Source: an uncultured Bacteroidales bacterium (GTDB lineage Bacteria > Bacteroidota > Bacteroidia > Bacteroidales > Bacteroidaceae). Taken from it: 64,000 nucleotides of DNA. The position numbers and the translations under genes are program-made. Positions 17,929 through 27,855 of this stretch are shown here, in pieces. Below the pieces are notes generated by a model. The model was not told where the DNA came from, made no database searches, and worked only from the letters and a program-made list of their open reading frames with translations. The DNA lies in assembly GCA_902768605.1 (NCBI GenBank), contig CACXLY010000004.1, positions 1 to 64,000 of the forward strand. The letters are read 5' to 3'. Position 1 is the first letter of the stretch, and every line of letters starts with the position of its first letter.

Positions 17929-17960
17929 AAGGGGACATGCCAGTTCGGCACATCCCCCTT
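17929..17960 (-). terminator. Rho-independent terminator of htpG
   Basis: On the minus strand, AAGGGG and GATGTGCC-type sequence pair with GGCATGTCCCCTT across a GAACT loop. The stem has about 13 pairs with one bulged G. It is followed by TTATTATTAT, 21 nt after the htpG stop. Confidence 0.75.
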
Positions 17961-17980
17961 CCTGTATTGATGAAATAGCT

Positions 17981-20032
17981 TTATTTTATCATCTCGACGC
18001 TGCGCTTGACGAAACGTGTGAGTGCTTCACCCTTGAGAAGGCCGTTCTGAAGGAGAGCCAAGTCAATGAGCTGGTGCACGCGGTCGTTCTTCTCGGCAAA
18101 GTCTTTCAAGACATCATCGCGCTTCTGCTGCTCGGCACGGATGTCTTCACCGCACTTCTTCAGGTCGTCTTTCTCCTCCTGCGTTATCTCTTCAGGCTTC
18201 TTCTTGTCCTGTTCCTGACGAAGGACTCCCTGACGGGCATTGAGGCCTCTAAGCTCAGCTTCAATAGGCTTCAGAGCTTCTTCTGTACTCTTCTCGCAGT
18301 CCTCAAGCACTTCGCGGATGAGCGGTGAGTCGGTGTTGAGCACGATGTTATACATGTCGGGCATCTCACCGTAGAATGACATGCCTGGCTGCAAACGTGC
18401 CATCTCCTTCATCCTTCGCATGTACTCGCTTTGTGTCATCATGACTGGCAACTGGTCCTCACCAAGTGCCTGAGCCTCGACGTTGAAGTCCATCTTCTCT
18501 GTCTTTGGAGCTTGAGAACGGAATACGATGGAGAGCTTGTCTGCACGCTCTGCCTCAAGCTTCTCGCGCTTGGTCTCTTCCTTTTGAATCAGTCGGTCAA
18601 TGACATCGGCATCAACACGAGTGAAGGTTGTCTTCTCCAACTTCCTTTCGAGCATTCCGACCAGAGGAGCATCGAGCTGACCATTCATCAAGAGGACATT
18701 GTAGCCCTTCTGCTTGGCTGCATCGATGTAGGTGTACTGTGCATCAGGGTCGTTGGCATAGAGATATACGAGCTGGCCGTCCTTGTTCGTCTGCTGGTCT
18801 TTGATGAGGGCTTGGTACTCGTCGAGCGTGTAGTGCTTGCCCTCTGTGTCTTTCAGCAGGAAGTAGGCCTTTGCCTTGTCGAAGTAGTCCTCTTCGGTCA
18901 GGAGGCCATAATGGATGAATATCTTGATGTCGTCCCATTTCTTCTCAAAGTCTTCGCGCTCGTTCTTGAAGATGGAAGCGAGGCGGTCGTTGACCTTCTT
19001 CGTGATATAACCACTTATCTTCTTGACGTTTGCATCACTCTGGAGATAGCTTCTGCTGACGTTCAAAGGGATGTCGGGCGAGTCGATGACACCATGCAGC
19101 AAGGTCAGGAACTCGGGCACGATGCCTTCCACAGCATCGGTAACGAAGACCTGGTTGCAATAAAGCTGAATCTTGTTGCGCTGGATGTCGAGGTTGTTCT
19201 TTATCTTCGGGAAGTAGAGGATGCCAGTGAGGTTGAAGGGGTAATCGACGTTGAGGTGAATCCAGAAGAGTGGCTCGTCGGCCATGGGGAAGAGGTGGCG
19301 ATAGAACTCCTTGTAGTCCTCATCCTTCAGGTCGGCTGGCTTCTTTGCCCACAAAGGCTCTACATTATTAATAATGTTGTCCTCGTCGGTATCCACCTGT
19401 TTGCCGTCCTTCCATTCTGTCTTCTTGCCAAAGGCTATGGGCACGGGCAGGAAGTGGCAGTACTTGCGCAAAAGGCCTTCCAGCTTATCCTTCTCAAGGA
19501 ACTCGAGGCAGTCGTCGTCGAGGTGCATCACGATGTCTGTGCCACGCTCAGCCTTATCCACCTCTTCCAAAGTAAAGGATGGACTGCCATCGCAACTCCA
19601 TTTCACGGCAGGAGCGTCCTGATAGCTCTTTGTGATGATATCGACCTGCTTGCTCACCATGAACGATGAATAGAAGCCGAGGCCAAAGTGACCGATGATG
19701 GCATTCGCGTCGTCCTTGTACTTGTCGAGGAAGTCGTTGGCTCCCGAGAAGGCAATCTGGTTGATGTACTTCTCGATTTCGTCGGCAGTCATACCAATGC
19801 CATTGTCGCTGACGGTAATGGTCTTGGCATCTTTATCAATGCTGACACGAATCTTCAGGTCGCCCATCTCACCCTGGAAGTCGCCCTTGCCTGCAAGGGT
19901 CTTGAGCTTCTGAGTGGCATCGACTGCATTGCTGACTATTTCGCGAATGAATATTTCGTGGTCGCTATAGAGAAACTTTTTGATGACGGGGAAGATATTC
20001 TCGGTTGTAACCCCAATGTTTCCTTGTTTCAT
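17981..20032 (-). CDS. htpG: Hsp90 chaperone HtpG
   Basis: The 683-aa ATP-dependent chaperone has the GHKL ATPase domain at the N-terminus: FIREIVSNAVDATQK, the nucleotide-binding TVSDNGIGMTADEI and GHFGLGFYSSFMVS. The middle domain includes RNKIQLYCNQVFV and LNVSRSYLQ, and the C-terminal dimerisation part is shorter and charged. An acidic insertion around residues 225-245 (KQVDTDEDNIINNVEPLW) is usual for Bacteroidetes HtpG. The upstream region is a long run of CAATTTGACAATTTCAC microsatellite words, so its promoter could not be placed. A terminator hairpin follows at 17929-17960. Confidence 0.98.
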   Translation of the reverse strand: MKQGNIGVTTENIFPVIKKFLYSDHEIFIREIVSNAVDATQKLKTLAGKGDFQGEMGDLKIRVSIDKDAKTITVSDNGIGMTADEIEKYINQIAFSGANDFLDKYKDDANAIIGHFGLGFYSSFMVSKQVDIITKSYQDAPAVKWSCDGSPSFTLEEVDKAERGTDIVMHLDDDCLEFLEKDKLEGLLRKYCHFLPVPIAFGKKTEWKDGKQVDTDEDNIINNVEPLWAKKPADLKDEDYKEFYRHLFPMADEPLFWIHLNVDYPFNLTGILYFPKIKNNLDIQRNKIQLYCNQVFVTDAVEGIVPEFLTLLHGVIDSPDIPLNVSRSYLQSDANVKKISGYITKKVNDRLASIFKNEREDFEKKWDDIKIFIHYGLLTEEDYFDKAKAYFLLKDTEGKHYTLDEYQALIKDQQTNKDGQLVYLYANDPDAQYTYIDAAKQKGYNVLLMNGQLDAPLVGMLERKLEKTTFTRVDADVIDRLIQKEETKREKLEAERADKLSIVFRSQAPKTEKMDFNVEAQALGEDQLPVMMTQSEYMRRMKEMARLQPGMSFYGEMPDMYNIVLNTDSPLIREVLEDCEKSTEEALKPIEAELRGLNARQGVLRQEQDKKKPEEITQEEKDDLKKCGEDIRAEQQKRDDVLKDFAEKNDRVHQLIDLALLQNGLLKGEALTRFVKRSVEMIK

Positions 20033-20144
20033 AATATATTATATTTGACAATTTGACAATTTCACAATTTGACAATTTGACAATTTTACTATTTCACAAT
20101 TTGACAATTTCACAATTTGACAATTTCACTATTTCACAATTTCA

Positions 20145-22640
20145 CTATTTCACAATTTGACAATTACCATTCTCATCTACGATGGCTTTCATCTGTAGTG
20201 AGGACTCTGTTTGTCCTTCCAGAAGGATTTCGCAGAGCGGGTCTTCTATCATGTCTTGGATGGCGCGCTTCAATGGACGGGCACCGAATTGCACGTCGTA
20301 GCCTTTCTTGCCGAGCAGTTCGCGGGCTTCTGGGCTGACTTCGAGCGTGTGACCCATCTCGCTGATGCGGTCGAGCAAAGGACGAAGTTCAATGTCAACT
20401 ATCCTCTGCAAGTCCTCTTGCGACAGGTGGTCGAAATAGACGATGTTGTCCAGGCGGTTCATGAATTCTGGGGCGAACTGCTTGTCGAGGGCTTTCTTCA
20501 CGATGTCGCGGTTCTGCTTCTTGCTGAACGAGTTGTCTGTCTGGTTCTGGAAGCCTATGCCGTTGCCGAAGTCGCGAATCTGCTTTGAGCCGCAGTTGCT
20601 GGTCATGATGATGACTGTGTTGCGGAAGTCAATCGTATTGCCGTTGCCGTCGGTCAGGCGACCTTCGTCCATCACTTGCAGGAGGAGGTTGAAGACGTCG
20701 CTATGTGCCTTCTCAATCTCGTCGAGAAGTACGATGGAATAAGGTTTGCGACGCACTTGTTCTGTGAGCTGACCACCCTCGTCATAGCCGACATATCCTG
20801 GAGGTGCACCCACCATACGGCTGACTGTATGCTTTTCCATGTACTCGCTCATATCAATGCGAATGATGGCATCTGCTTTCCCGAAAAGTTCTTCTGCGAG
20901 GCACTTTGCGAGGTAAGTCTTGCCCACACCAGTCGGACCGACAAAGAGGAAGGTTCCGATGGGCCTTTGCGGGTCTTTCAGGCCTACCCTACTCCTCTGA
21001 ATGGCTCTTGCGACGGTGGCAACAGCTTCGTCCTGTCCGATGACTTTCTTCTGAAGGGTTTCCTTGAGATGACGCAGCCTTTCGTTCTCTTCCTGACCGA
21101 TTCTTTGCACGGGAATACCTGTCATCGTGCTGATTACCTCTGCCACAACCTGTTCATCCACAAGGCTCTTCTCGCTTTCGCTGATGTTCTTTTCCCAAAC
21201 CAGCTTAGCCTGTTCGAGCTGTTCCTGCATCCGTTTGCTTTGGTCGCGAAGGTCGGCAGCTACTTCGAAATCTTGCTTTTCGGCTGCATCGAGCTTCTTG
21301 TCTTCGAGTTCCTCCACAAGTTTCTCCAGCCTGATGACTTCCTCAGGAACGGGATAGTTCTGTATGCGCATACGGCTTCCTGCTTCATCGAGGGCGTCGA
21401 TGGCCTTGTCGGGGAAACTGCGGTCGGTGATGTAACGGCCTGTCAACTTGACACAAGCCCACAGAGCATCGTCGGTATAGCGTACATTGTGGTGCTTCTC
21501 ATATCTGTCTTGCAGGTTCTGAAGGATTTGAAGTGTCTCTTCAGGAGTTGTCGGAGCGACTTGAACCTTCTGGAAACGGCGTTCCAGGGCACCGTCTTTC
21601 TCAATCGTCTTGCGGAACTCATCGAGTGTCGTAGAACCGATACATTGGAACTCTCCTCGGCTGAGGGCAGGCTTTAGCATGTTTGCGGCGTCCATTGAAC
21701 CAGCGGCATTGCCAGCACCCACAAGGGTGTGAATCTCGTCGATGAAGACGATGACCTCGGGGTTCTGCTGAAGCTCCTTGATGATGCAGCGCAGACGTTC
21801 CTCAAACTGACCGCGATACTTCGTTCCTGCCACGACACTTGCCAGGTCGAGCACTACGATGCGCTTGTTCCAAAGTGTGCGGCTTACGCGGTGAGCCACA
21901 ATGCGTTGCGCCAGTCCTTCCACGATGGCACTCTTGCCAACACCTGGTTCGCCTATGAGAATCGGGTTGTTCTTCTTCCTGCGGTTCAGGATTTGAGCCA
22001 CGCGCTCGATTTCCTTTTCGCGTCCCACGACTGGGTCGAGGAGGTCCTGAGAGGCCATGAAAGTAAGGTCGGTGCCGAAGTTGTCGAGTGCAGGCGTCTT
22101 GCTTTCCTGCTTCTTCTGCTGACGAACCTGAACCATATTGCCTTCCAAACCAGCACTGACGGGTTCCATATCCTCGTCGTCGTCATCGTCGTCTGGTTGG
22201 CCTCCATTCATTGACCATTGTCCATTGACCTTTTCATAGGTGATGTCGAGGCGTTGTAGGATGTCGCTTGCCTCGTTGTCGTTGGCTTTCAGGATGGCCA
22301 GCAGGACGTGTATCGGCTCGATTGTCTCGGACCTCATGAGGCTTGCTTCGAGCTTGCAGAGTCGCATGATGCGGTTGGCCTGCGTGTCGAAGTTCATGTC
22401 GGCAGGCGTAGGCGATATGAGCACCTGGTGCTGGCGGGCAGTCATTTCGAGCTGGCTCTTGAGCTGAGCGATGCCGTCTGGCAGGTAATATGCCAAAAGC
22501 TGACTCGCCTTGTTGTCAGAATGTCGGATGATGCCGAGCAGGAGGTGAAGTGGAGAAACACTGCCGCAATGCAGTCGGCTTGCTTCTTCCTTGCTGAAGT
22601 TCAGTATGTTGAACGTATCTGGTGAGAAATTTGTGGTCAT
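20145..22640 (-). CDS. clpC: Clp protease ATP-binding subunit, ClpC type
   Basis: The 831-aa AAA+ unfoldase has an N-terminal Clp_N repeat domain (1 to about 140), a first ATPase with Walker [11 protein letters not shown], a UVR-type middle segment ([20 protein letters not shown]) and a second ATPase with [12 protein letters not shown]. This order is ClpC rather than ClpB. It delivers substrates to ClpP in the cytoplasm. Between the N-domain and first ATPase is [25 protein letters not shown]: the VNGQWSMNG part is encoded by the CATTGACCATTG repeat family. The far-upstream TACCTTTG at 22933-22940 is the only promoter candidate, giving a roughly 285-nt leader of repeats. Confidence 0.95.
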   Translation of the reverse strand: MTTNFSPDTFNILNFSKEEASRLHCGSVSPLHLLLGIIRHSDNKASQLLAYYLPDGIAQLKSQLEMTARQHQVLISPTPADMNFDTQANRIMRLCKLEASLMRSETIEPIHVLLAILKANDNEASDILQRLDITYEKVNGQWSMNGGQPDDDDDDEDMEPVSAGLEGNMVQVRQQKKQESKTPALDNFGTDLTFMASQDLLDPVVGREKEIERVAQILNRRKKNNPILIGEPGVGKSAIVEGLAQRIVAHRVSRTLWNKRIVVLDLASVVAGTKYRGQFEERLRCIIKELQQNPEVIVFIDEIHTLVGAGNAAGSMDAANMLKPALSRGEFQCIGSTTLDEFRKTIEKDGALERRFQKVQVAPTTPEETLQILQNLQDRYEKHHNVRYTDDALWACVKLTGRYITDRSFPDKAIDALDEAGSRMRIQNYPVPEEVIRLEKLVEELEDKKLDAAEKQDFEVAADLRDQSKRMQEQLEQAKLVWEKNISESEKSLVDEQVVAEVISTMTGIPVQRIGQEENERLRHLKETLQKKVIGQDEAVATVARAIQRSRVGLKDPQRPIGTFLFVGPTGVGKTYLAKCLAEELFGKADAIIRIDMSEYMEKHTVSRMVGAPPGYVGYDEGGQLTEQVRRKPYSIVLLDEIEKAHSDVFNLLLQVMDEGRLTDGNGNTIDFRNTVIIMTSNCGSKQIRDFGNGIGFQNQTDNSFSKKQNRDIVKKALDKQFAPEFMNRLDNIVYFDHLSQEDLQRIVDIELRPLLDRISEMGHTLEVSPEARELLGKKGYDVQFGARPLKRAIQDMIEDPLCEILLEGQTESSLQMKAIVDENGNCQIVK

Positions 22641-22932
22641 CGAGTGATTTACGATTTTACGATTTACTATTTACGATTTATTTACGATTTAACTATTTTG
22701 CTATTTATTTTCCTCTCTTTTGGAGGGGCTAGGGGAGGCTCGTAATTTAATTATTTACTGGGCGAATGTTTTCAATCTTTAATCTTCAATTTATTAGATT
22801 TACGATTTAACTATTTAGTAATTTATTCCCCCCTCCTTTGGAGGGGTTGGGGGAGGCTATTCCTCTGGAGTGGCTAGGGGAGGCTTTCTATTAATCTTCA
22901 ACAAATCTCGTGCCAAAAGTATTATTCGAAGG
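22641..22932. repeat. Repeat-filled region upstream of clpC
   Basis: The stretch consists of TTTACGATTTACTATTTACG words and three GC-rich palindromic boxes: about 22708-22741, 22827-22859 and 22860-22886 (for example GGAGGGGCTAGGGGAGGCT). The box sequence at 22712-22730 matches 17 of 19 positions with the predicted tracrRNA terminator at 50862-50880. No gene was seen. Confidence 0.7.
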
Positions 22933-22940
22933 CAAAGGTA
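22933..22940 (-). promoter_or_regulatory. Possible -7 box for clpC
   Basis: Minus-strand TACCTTTG fits TAnnTTTG. It is about 290 nt before the clpC start, with only repeats between. Confidence 0.35.
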
Positions 22941-23534
22941 CAAAAAAAAGTTCATAATCCATAGTACAATAAGAAAAATAATGTCTTTAGATACGATAAA
23001 AGACTTGTGGCAACAGGTCGGGCAGTTCGACATCATGTCGGAGGGTTTGATCATCAAATAGCAAATAATACATATTTCAGGAGTTCGCTGGTGTTTTGTA
23101 GTGTAGAAGTAGTCGCTCCGCTTGTCCTGTAGACATCATTTCCTTTCCTGACAAACCGAGCTGCAGACTGTCCAGAAATTCCCACACGTGGGAACCGCTT
23201 TTCCTACACGTGGGAATTGGCTTTCCCACACGAGGGAATTGGCTTTCCCACGTGTAGGAATTGCCAATGCCTCACTATATTTAATTTTATTGCTGTCCGG
23301 GAAAAGCAATAATTAAATTTAAGACCAATTCTAGCTTTTGCCCTTCCCCTCCAAAGGAATAGCCTCCCCTGCCCCTCCAAGGGAGGGGAGAATGAATTAC
23401 TAAATAGTTAAATCGTAAATCTCATAAATTGAAAATTGAAGATTGAAGATTGAAAACATTCGCCCAGTAAATAATTAAATAACTAAATCGTAAATAAATC
23501 GTAAATAGTAAATCGTAAAATCGTAAATTATTTG
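22941..23534. other. Intergenic region with CACGTG repeats and palindromic boxes
   Basis: No convincing gene was seen. A 26-codon frame from ATG 22981 to the stop ending at 23061 exists, but nothing supports translation. Bases 23186-23262 hold four units of TTCCCACACGTGGGAA-like sequence joined by TTGGCTTT. Around 23290-23318, TTATTGCT and AGCAATAA flank GTCCGGGAAA and can form an 8-bp stem. Bases 23343-23392 hold two GC-rich palindromic boxes. The rest is AAATCGTAAATAGTAAATCG words leading up to the endonuclease promoter. Confidence 0.5.
23186..23262. repeat. Four tandem CACGTG-centred palindromic units
   Basis: The units read TTCCCACACGTGGGAA, TTCCTACACGTGGGAA, TTCCCACACGAGGGAA and TTCCCACGTGTAGGAA, spaced about 22-23 bp by CGCTT or TGGCTT. 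Each is a near-perfect inverted repeat. Confidence 0.75.
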
Positions 23535-23542
23535 TATCTTTG
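23535..23542 (+). promoter_or_regulatory. Predicted -7 box for the first endonuclease gene
   Basis: TATCTTTG matches TAnnTTTG and lies 30 nt before ATG 23573. A TTG inside the box was rejected as a start. Confidence 0.65.
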
Positions 23543-23572
23543 CAGACGAATTACATCAAAAAACATCATTCC

Positions 23573-25099
23573 ATGAAAAGACATACTCCACTTCTACTGC
23601 TTTCGCTGCTCATGCCATTCGTTGCCATGGCGGGCATCCCCGACGACTACTACACCAACGCCGACGGCAAGAAAAAGGCGGCACTCAAAGCTGCCATGTA
23701 CGACATCATATCGCCACATACCAAACTGGGGTACAGCAACCTGTGGGCTGCATACGAGAACGTCGACTACCTGCCTGCCACCAATTCGCAGGGACGGCAC
23801 CAGGTGATGGACTACTACAGCGACGAGGTCTATTACTTCAATGGCAATGGCACTGCCGTCAGCGGCATGAACAAGGAACACGTGGCACCGCAAAGCTGGT
23901 GGGGCGGCGGAACGGGCATCGCAGTCGGCAACGACCTCTTCCAGGTCATCCCATCCGACGCTAATGCAAATAATAAAAAAGGTAACTATCCATTAGGTGA
24001 AGTGAAAGGCACAGCGTCATATTCCAACCCTCGCATGAAGACGGGAAGGGACCAGAATGGCGACCTGGTGTTCGAACCATGCGACGCATACAAAGGCGAC
24101 TTCGCAAGAATCTTCTTCTACGTGGCAACCTGCTATCCCGACGTCAACTGGCAAGACCGCAGCGACGTCAACGTCTCGTTCCGAAAGGAAGACTATCCCA
24201 CACTGAAAGAGGACATCCTGCCAATGCTCTTGAGATGGAGCAAGAACGACCCCGTCTGCGAATGGGAGGTGACCAGAAACGAACGCGCATACGGCGAACA
24301 AGGCAACCGCAACCCCTTCATCGACTTTCCCAACCTGGCAGAATACATCTGGGGCGACAGCGTGGACTATGCATTCAGCATCGACGGCACAAGTGGCAGC
24401 GGCGGTCAGGGCGAAGACCCGACTCCCGAGTTTGCCGTACTTGTTGACTGCCCTTTGACCTCGGGACTCGACCCATTCTTCGTGCGAACGTCAGAAGGTT
24501 GCGAAGGCGAAGTCTGGACCAGCAACAGCAGCTACGGAGCAGTGGCAAACGCATATAGCATCGCAGGCAAGACGGCCGACGAATACCTGATGGTCAGCCT
24601 CGACCTCTCAATGATGGAACGTGCAATGCTCTCGTTCCAACATGCCACGGGCTACAACAAGACGGTTCCAGTAGAGGACACTTACTTCCAAGTCCTGGTC
24701 AGCTACGACTACGAAGGCGTTCCAGAGGATGCCACCTGGCGAAAGCTTGATGCAGACTTCCCAGCACTCCAGTCGAGCGGCAACTTCACCCAGTTCGTCC
24801 CGTCGGGCGATATCAGTCTGGCAGGATGTTGCGGCAGAGACAACGTCACCATTGCCTTCCGCTACACAAGCAACAGTTCGGCATGCTACGCTTGGGAGAT
24901 AAAGGATGTCAAGATAACAGCCTACGAGCTGCCCGACGCTATCCCGTTCCTGGCAGAAGACTCAGACCGTTCAGAGTATTCAGATTACTCAGATTATTCA
25001 CAGTACTCCAATGCCACCTTCGACCTTATGGGCCGTCGGGTACCAGCCAACACCAAGGGCCTCGTCATCAGAAACGGAAAGAAGATACTGCAGAGATAG
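23573..25099 (+). CDS. Secreted endonuclease I family nuclease (first paralogue)
   Basis: The 508-aa exported protein has the signal peptide HTPLLLLSLLMPFVAMAG. The EndA/NucM-type nuclease domain (about 20-270) carries the expected motif SGMNKEHVAPQSWWGGG, then NDLFQVIPSDANANNKKGNYPLG and RNPFIDFPNLAEYIWGD. This family cleaves DNA and RNA non-specifically outside the cytoplasm. A beta-sandwich domain follows, and the end carries RSEYSDYSDYSQYSN, encoded by ATTCAGATTACTCAG repeat words, then FDLMGRRV...GLVIRNGKK. A paralogue follows at 25296. Possible roles are nutrient scavenging from DNA or biofilm turnover. Confidence 0.88.
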   Translation: MKRHTPLLLLSLLMPFVAMAGIPDDYYTNADGKKKAALKAAMYDIISPHTKLGYSNLWAAYENVDYLPATNSQGRHQVMDYYSDEVYYFNGNGTAVSGMNKEHVAPQSWWGGGTGIAVGNDLFQVIPSDANANNKKGNYPLGEVKGTASYSNPRMKTGRDQNGDLVFEPCDAYKGDFARIFFYVATCYPDVNWQDRSDVNVSFRKEDYPTLKEDILPMLLRWSKNDPVCEWEVTRNERAYGEQGNRNPFIDFPNLAEYIWGDSVDYAFSIDGTSGSGGQGEDPTPEFAVLVDCPLTSGLDPFFVRTSEGCEGEVWTSNSSYGAVANAYSIAGKTADEYLMVSLDLSMMERAMLSFQHATGYNKTVPVEDTYFQVLVSYDYEGVPEDATWRKLDADFPALQSSGNFTQFVPSGDISLAGCCGRDNVTIAFRYTSNSSACYAWEIKDVKITAYELPDAIPFLAEDSDRSEYSDYSDYSQYSNATFDLMGRRVPANTKGLVIRNGKKILQR

Positions 25100-25209
25100 T
25101 TCATAGTTCATAATTCATAATTCACAATTCAAGTTTTGGAAGTTAAGATTAGGAGTTAAGATTAGAAGTTAAGATTAGAAGTTATAAGGAGCCGATACAT
25201 TTGGCCCAC

Positions 25210-25268
25210 CATAACTCCCCATTATAACTCCCCATGATAACTCCCCACCATAACTCCCCATTATAACT
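25210..25268. repeat. Tandem ATAACTCCCC repeat
   Basis: Five units of CCATAACTCCCCATTATAAC type, about 13 bp each, in the 196-bp gap between the two endonuclease genes. The rest of the gap is TTAAGATTAGAAG words. Confidence 0.75.
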
Positions 25269-25295
25269 TCTCTTCTTAATTCTTAATTCACAGTT

Positions 25296-27677
25296 ATGAG
25301 GTCAAAGGTTCTTCGCCTGCTCTTGGTCTTTGTTCAATGTTCAATGGTCCATGGTCAATGGTCAACGGCATTGGCTCAGGAGCAGTACTATCGCAAGGCT
25401 GAGGGGTTGCGTGGCACACAGCTCAAGGAGGCTCTGCACAACCTAATTCAGCCTCTCTATGTGCTCGATTATGGGGGCGGTGCAGGCAAGACATGGAGCG
25501 GCTTCTATGCGACCGACCAGATGGAAGACATGCAGGTGCGCGACCGCTACAGCAATACGGTTCGATACTTCAATCCCGACATGAGCGCCGTCAGCAACAT
25601 GAACATCGAACACATCTGGGCCAACAGCTGGTGGGGACATGAGAAGAACAACGCCTACTGCGACCTCTTCAACCTCTACCCTGCCGATGCCACAGCAAAC
25701 GGACGCAAGAGCAACAACCCCATAGGCATCGTGGACGGCACCGTCTCTTACACAAATGGCGTCACTAAGGTGGGCAAAAGCAGCAGCTATCGTGCCGACA
25801 GCCTTATCACCGTCTGGGAACCTGCCGACAAATGGAAAGGCGACTTCGCGCGTACATATTTCTATATGGCCACCTGCTACAGTCACATGACTTCGCTCTG
25901 GACCACCACAGAAGGCCTGCTGACCGTTGACCCTGACAGTCCGCTCCTGATGCGGCCCTGGGTCTATAACCTCATGCTCGAATGGGCTGAAGCCGACCCA
26001 CTCGACGAGATAGAACAGGAACGATGCAACGCCATCTGCGAAATACAAGGCAACCGCAATCCCTTCGTCGATTATCCCGAACTTTGCTACTACATCTGGG
26101 GCGACAAAGCAGAAGAGCAGTTCTATTGCACAGAAGAACATGGAGCCGAGATATTCGTGCCAGCAGCAAGCGAGGAAATTGACTTCGGACTTCATCCCCT
26201 ATCGCGACCCTTCTCGGCAAAGGTGCAAGTGCGAGGCAGAGGATTGAGCAACGGAGCCAGTCTTGCCGTGGACGACGAAAGCTTTGCACTCTCACAATTT
26301 GTTCTTTCTTCTGATGAAATCAATCAAGGCACAGACGTCAGCATCTCCGTAACACCCTCAGAAGAAGGTACCTACACCACACTCCTACTGCTCGAAGGCA
26401 GCGGCTACATTCAGCATACACCTCTTACGGTATCCTTCATCGACGGCATCCCAGCCTATCCAGCCACAGATATCGTCTGCGCCGTCAGCAGCCGACGCTT
26501 CAACGCAAACTGGATGAACTACGAGCCCGACGCAACCTACACCCTCAACGTCTATACAAAAGATGCAGACGGACAGACAAAAGCCTTCGGCACCTTCACC
26601 ACAACCGACACAACCTATCAGGTCAAGAGCGTCTCACCCAACACCACTTATTACTATCGGGTCAGCATCATCGAGGACGGCTCAGAACGCGTGGGCAGCA
26701 ACGAAGTGAAGGTCGAAATGCCTGATGTAGCACCAGTCTTCTCTGTCAGCACCGAAGACATTGCCCTTACTGCCACACCTGGCAACCCAAGCGCTCCTGC
26801 ACAAGTCTCTGTCACAGCAATGGCAGTTCCCAGGTATGTAACAGACGTCAGCACAAGCGCTCCGTTTGAAGTCAGCAGCGACGGCGTAGTATGGTCGCAG
26901 CAACTCACGCTCACAGGCACAGGGCCGTCATTCTTCGTGCGCTTCGGAGGTGCTTTCGAGGAAGGAGACTATGAGGGCGAAGTCATTGTCAGCACAGAAG
27001 GCCTGGACGACAAAGTCATCTCAGTCAGCTGCAATGTCGATGAGACGAAATCGTTCTTCGAAGACTTCGAGACTGGCAGCAAGGGCGCTTATGCTGCGGC
27101 GGAAGTCACTTGCAATGCCGCCACTTGGGAGATGAGCAATGCCCTGCTTGCTGCCGACGACAATGCACTCGACAAGAAATGTGTCCGCATGAAGGGCTAT
27201 GTCAAGTCAGGCACGACCATCACCACTCCAGCCCATATCATGATGACAACGGACAAGGTGAACGGCTGCGACAGCCTTTGGTTCTATGCTGGCAGCTATG
27301 GCAACGATACAGGAGTGAAGATGTCGGTCAGCTACAGCACAGATGGCGGAAAGACATGGATGAAGTTTGTCTCGTCGCTCGCAATAGGAGAGATGCAACG
27401 CTATGGCTACAAGATAAACCGAGACGGCAACATTCGCCTCAAGTTCGAGAGCGAGAACACAGGCAACAAGCGCGTCAACATCGACAACGTGCAGATGAGC
27501 GACTGGGAAGACCCGACCCTCCTTAAAGACATTAAGGACCTTAAAGACTTTAATGACCTTAAAGACCTTAAAGACCTTAAAGACGGCATCTTCGACCTAA
27601 GCGGACGCAAGATTGTGAATCGCAAATCGGCAGGCCCCGTCATCATTGAGCAAGGCAAGAAGAAGATTCGCAAGTGA
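25296..27677 (+). CDS. Secreted endonuclease I family nuclease with long C-terminal region (second paralogue)
   Basis: The 793-aa product shares the nuclease core with its upstream neighbour: SNMNIEHIWANSWWG, NAYCDLFNLYPADATANGRK and RNPFVDYPELCYYIWGD. The signal peptide is unusual: after LRLLLVFV it reads QCSMVHGQWSTALAQ, encoded by CAATGGTCCATGGTCAATGG repeat words. After about residue 270 come a beta-sandwich, a fibronectin type III-like domain (ANWMNYEPDATYTLNVY) and a jelly-roll segment. A KDLKDFNDLKDLKDLKD stretch, encoded by ACCTTAAAG units at about 27530-27585, precedes the tail IFDLSGRKI...VIIEQGKKK. Likely a surface or secreted nuclease. No own promoter was identified. Confidence 0.85.
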   Translation: MRSKVLRLLLVFVQCSMVHGQWSTALAQEQYYRKAEGLRGTQLKEALHNLIQPLYVLDYGGGAGKTWSGFYATDQMEDMQVRDRYSNTVRYFNPDMSAVSNMNIEHIWANSWWGHEKNNAYCDLFNLYPADATANGRKSNNPIGIVDGTVSYTNGVTKVGKSSSYRADSLITVWEPADKWKGDFARTYFYMATCYSHMTSLWTTTEGLLTVDPDSPLLMRPWVYNLMLEWAEADPLDEIEQERCNAICEIQGNRNPFVDYPELCYYIWGDKAEEQFYCTEEHGAEIFVPAASEEIDFGLHPLSRPFSAKVQVRGRGLSNGASLAVDDESFALSQFVLSSDEINQGTDVSISVTPSEEGTYTTLLLLEGSGYIQHTPLTVSFIDGIPAYPATDIVCAVSSRRFNANWMNYEPDATYTLNVYTKDADGQTKAFGTFTTTDTTYQVKSVSPNTTYYYRVSIIEDGSERVGSNEVKVEMPDVAPVFSVSTEDIALTATPGNPSAPAQVSVTAMAVPRYVTDVSTSAPFEVSSDGVVWSQQLTLTGTGPSFFVRFGGAFEEGDYEGEVIVSTEGLDDKVISVSCNVDETKSFFEDFETGSKGAYAAAEVTCNAATWEMSNALLAADDNALDKKCVRMKGYVKSGTTITTPAHIMMTTDKVNGCDSLWFYAGSYGNDTGVKMSVSYSTDGGKTWMKFVSSLAIGEMQRYGYKINRDGNIRLKFESENTGNKRVNIDNVQMSDWEDPTLLKDIKDLKDFNDLKDLKDLKDGIFDLSGRKIVNRKSAGPVIIEQGKKKIRK

Positions 27678-27679
27678 CA

Positions 27680-27768
27680 GCCTCACCCCTAACCCCTCTC
27701 CGAGGAGAGGGGAATAAATAGTAAAAAAAAAATAACAGCCTCCCCTAGCCCCTCCAAAGGAGGGGAGA
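27680..27768. repeat. Two GC-rich palindromic boxes upstream of truA
   Basis: CCCCTCTCCGAGGAGAGGGG at about 27692-27711 and CCCCTCCAAAGGAGGGG at about 27750-27766, each with a CCTCACCCCTAA or CCTCCCCTAG lead-in. AAATAGTAAATCG words follow. Confidence 0.65.
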
Positions 27769-27855
27769 ATAAATTACTAAATAGTTAAATAGTAAATAAA
27801 TCGTAAATAGTAAATCGTAAAATCGTAAATTATTTGTTAAATCGTAAATTACTAG

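Noticed and set aside
22981..23061. Small reading frame (MSLDTIKDLWQQVGQFDIMS...) in the clpC-endonuclease gap
   Set aside because: It has only 26 codons, no promoter in the right place, and lies among repeats. Nothing supports translation.
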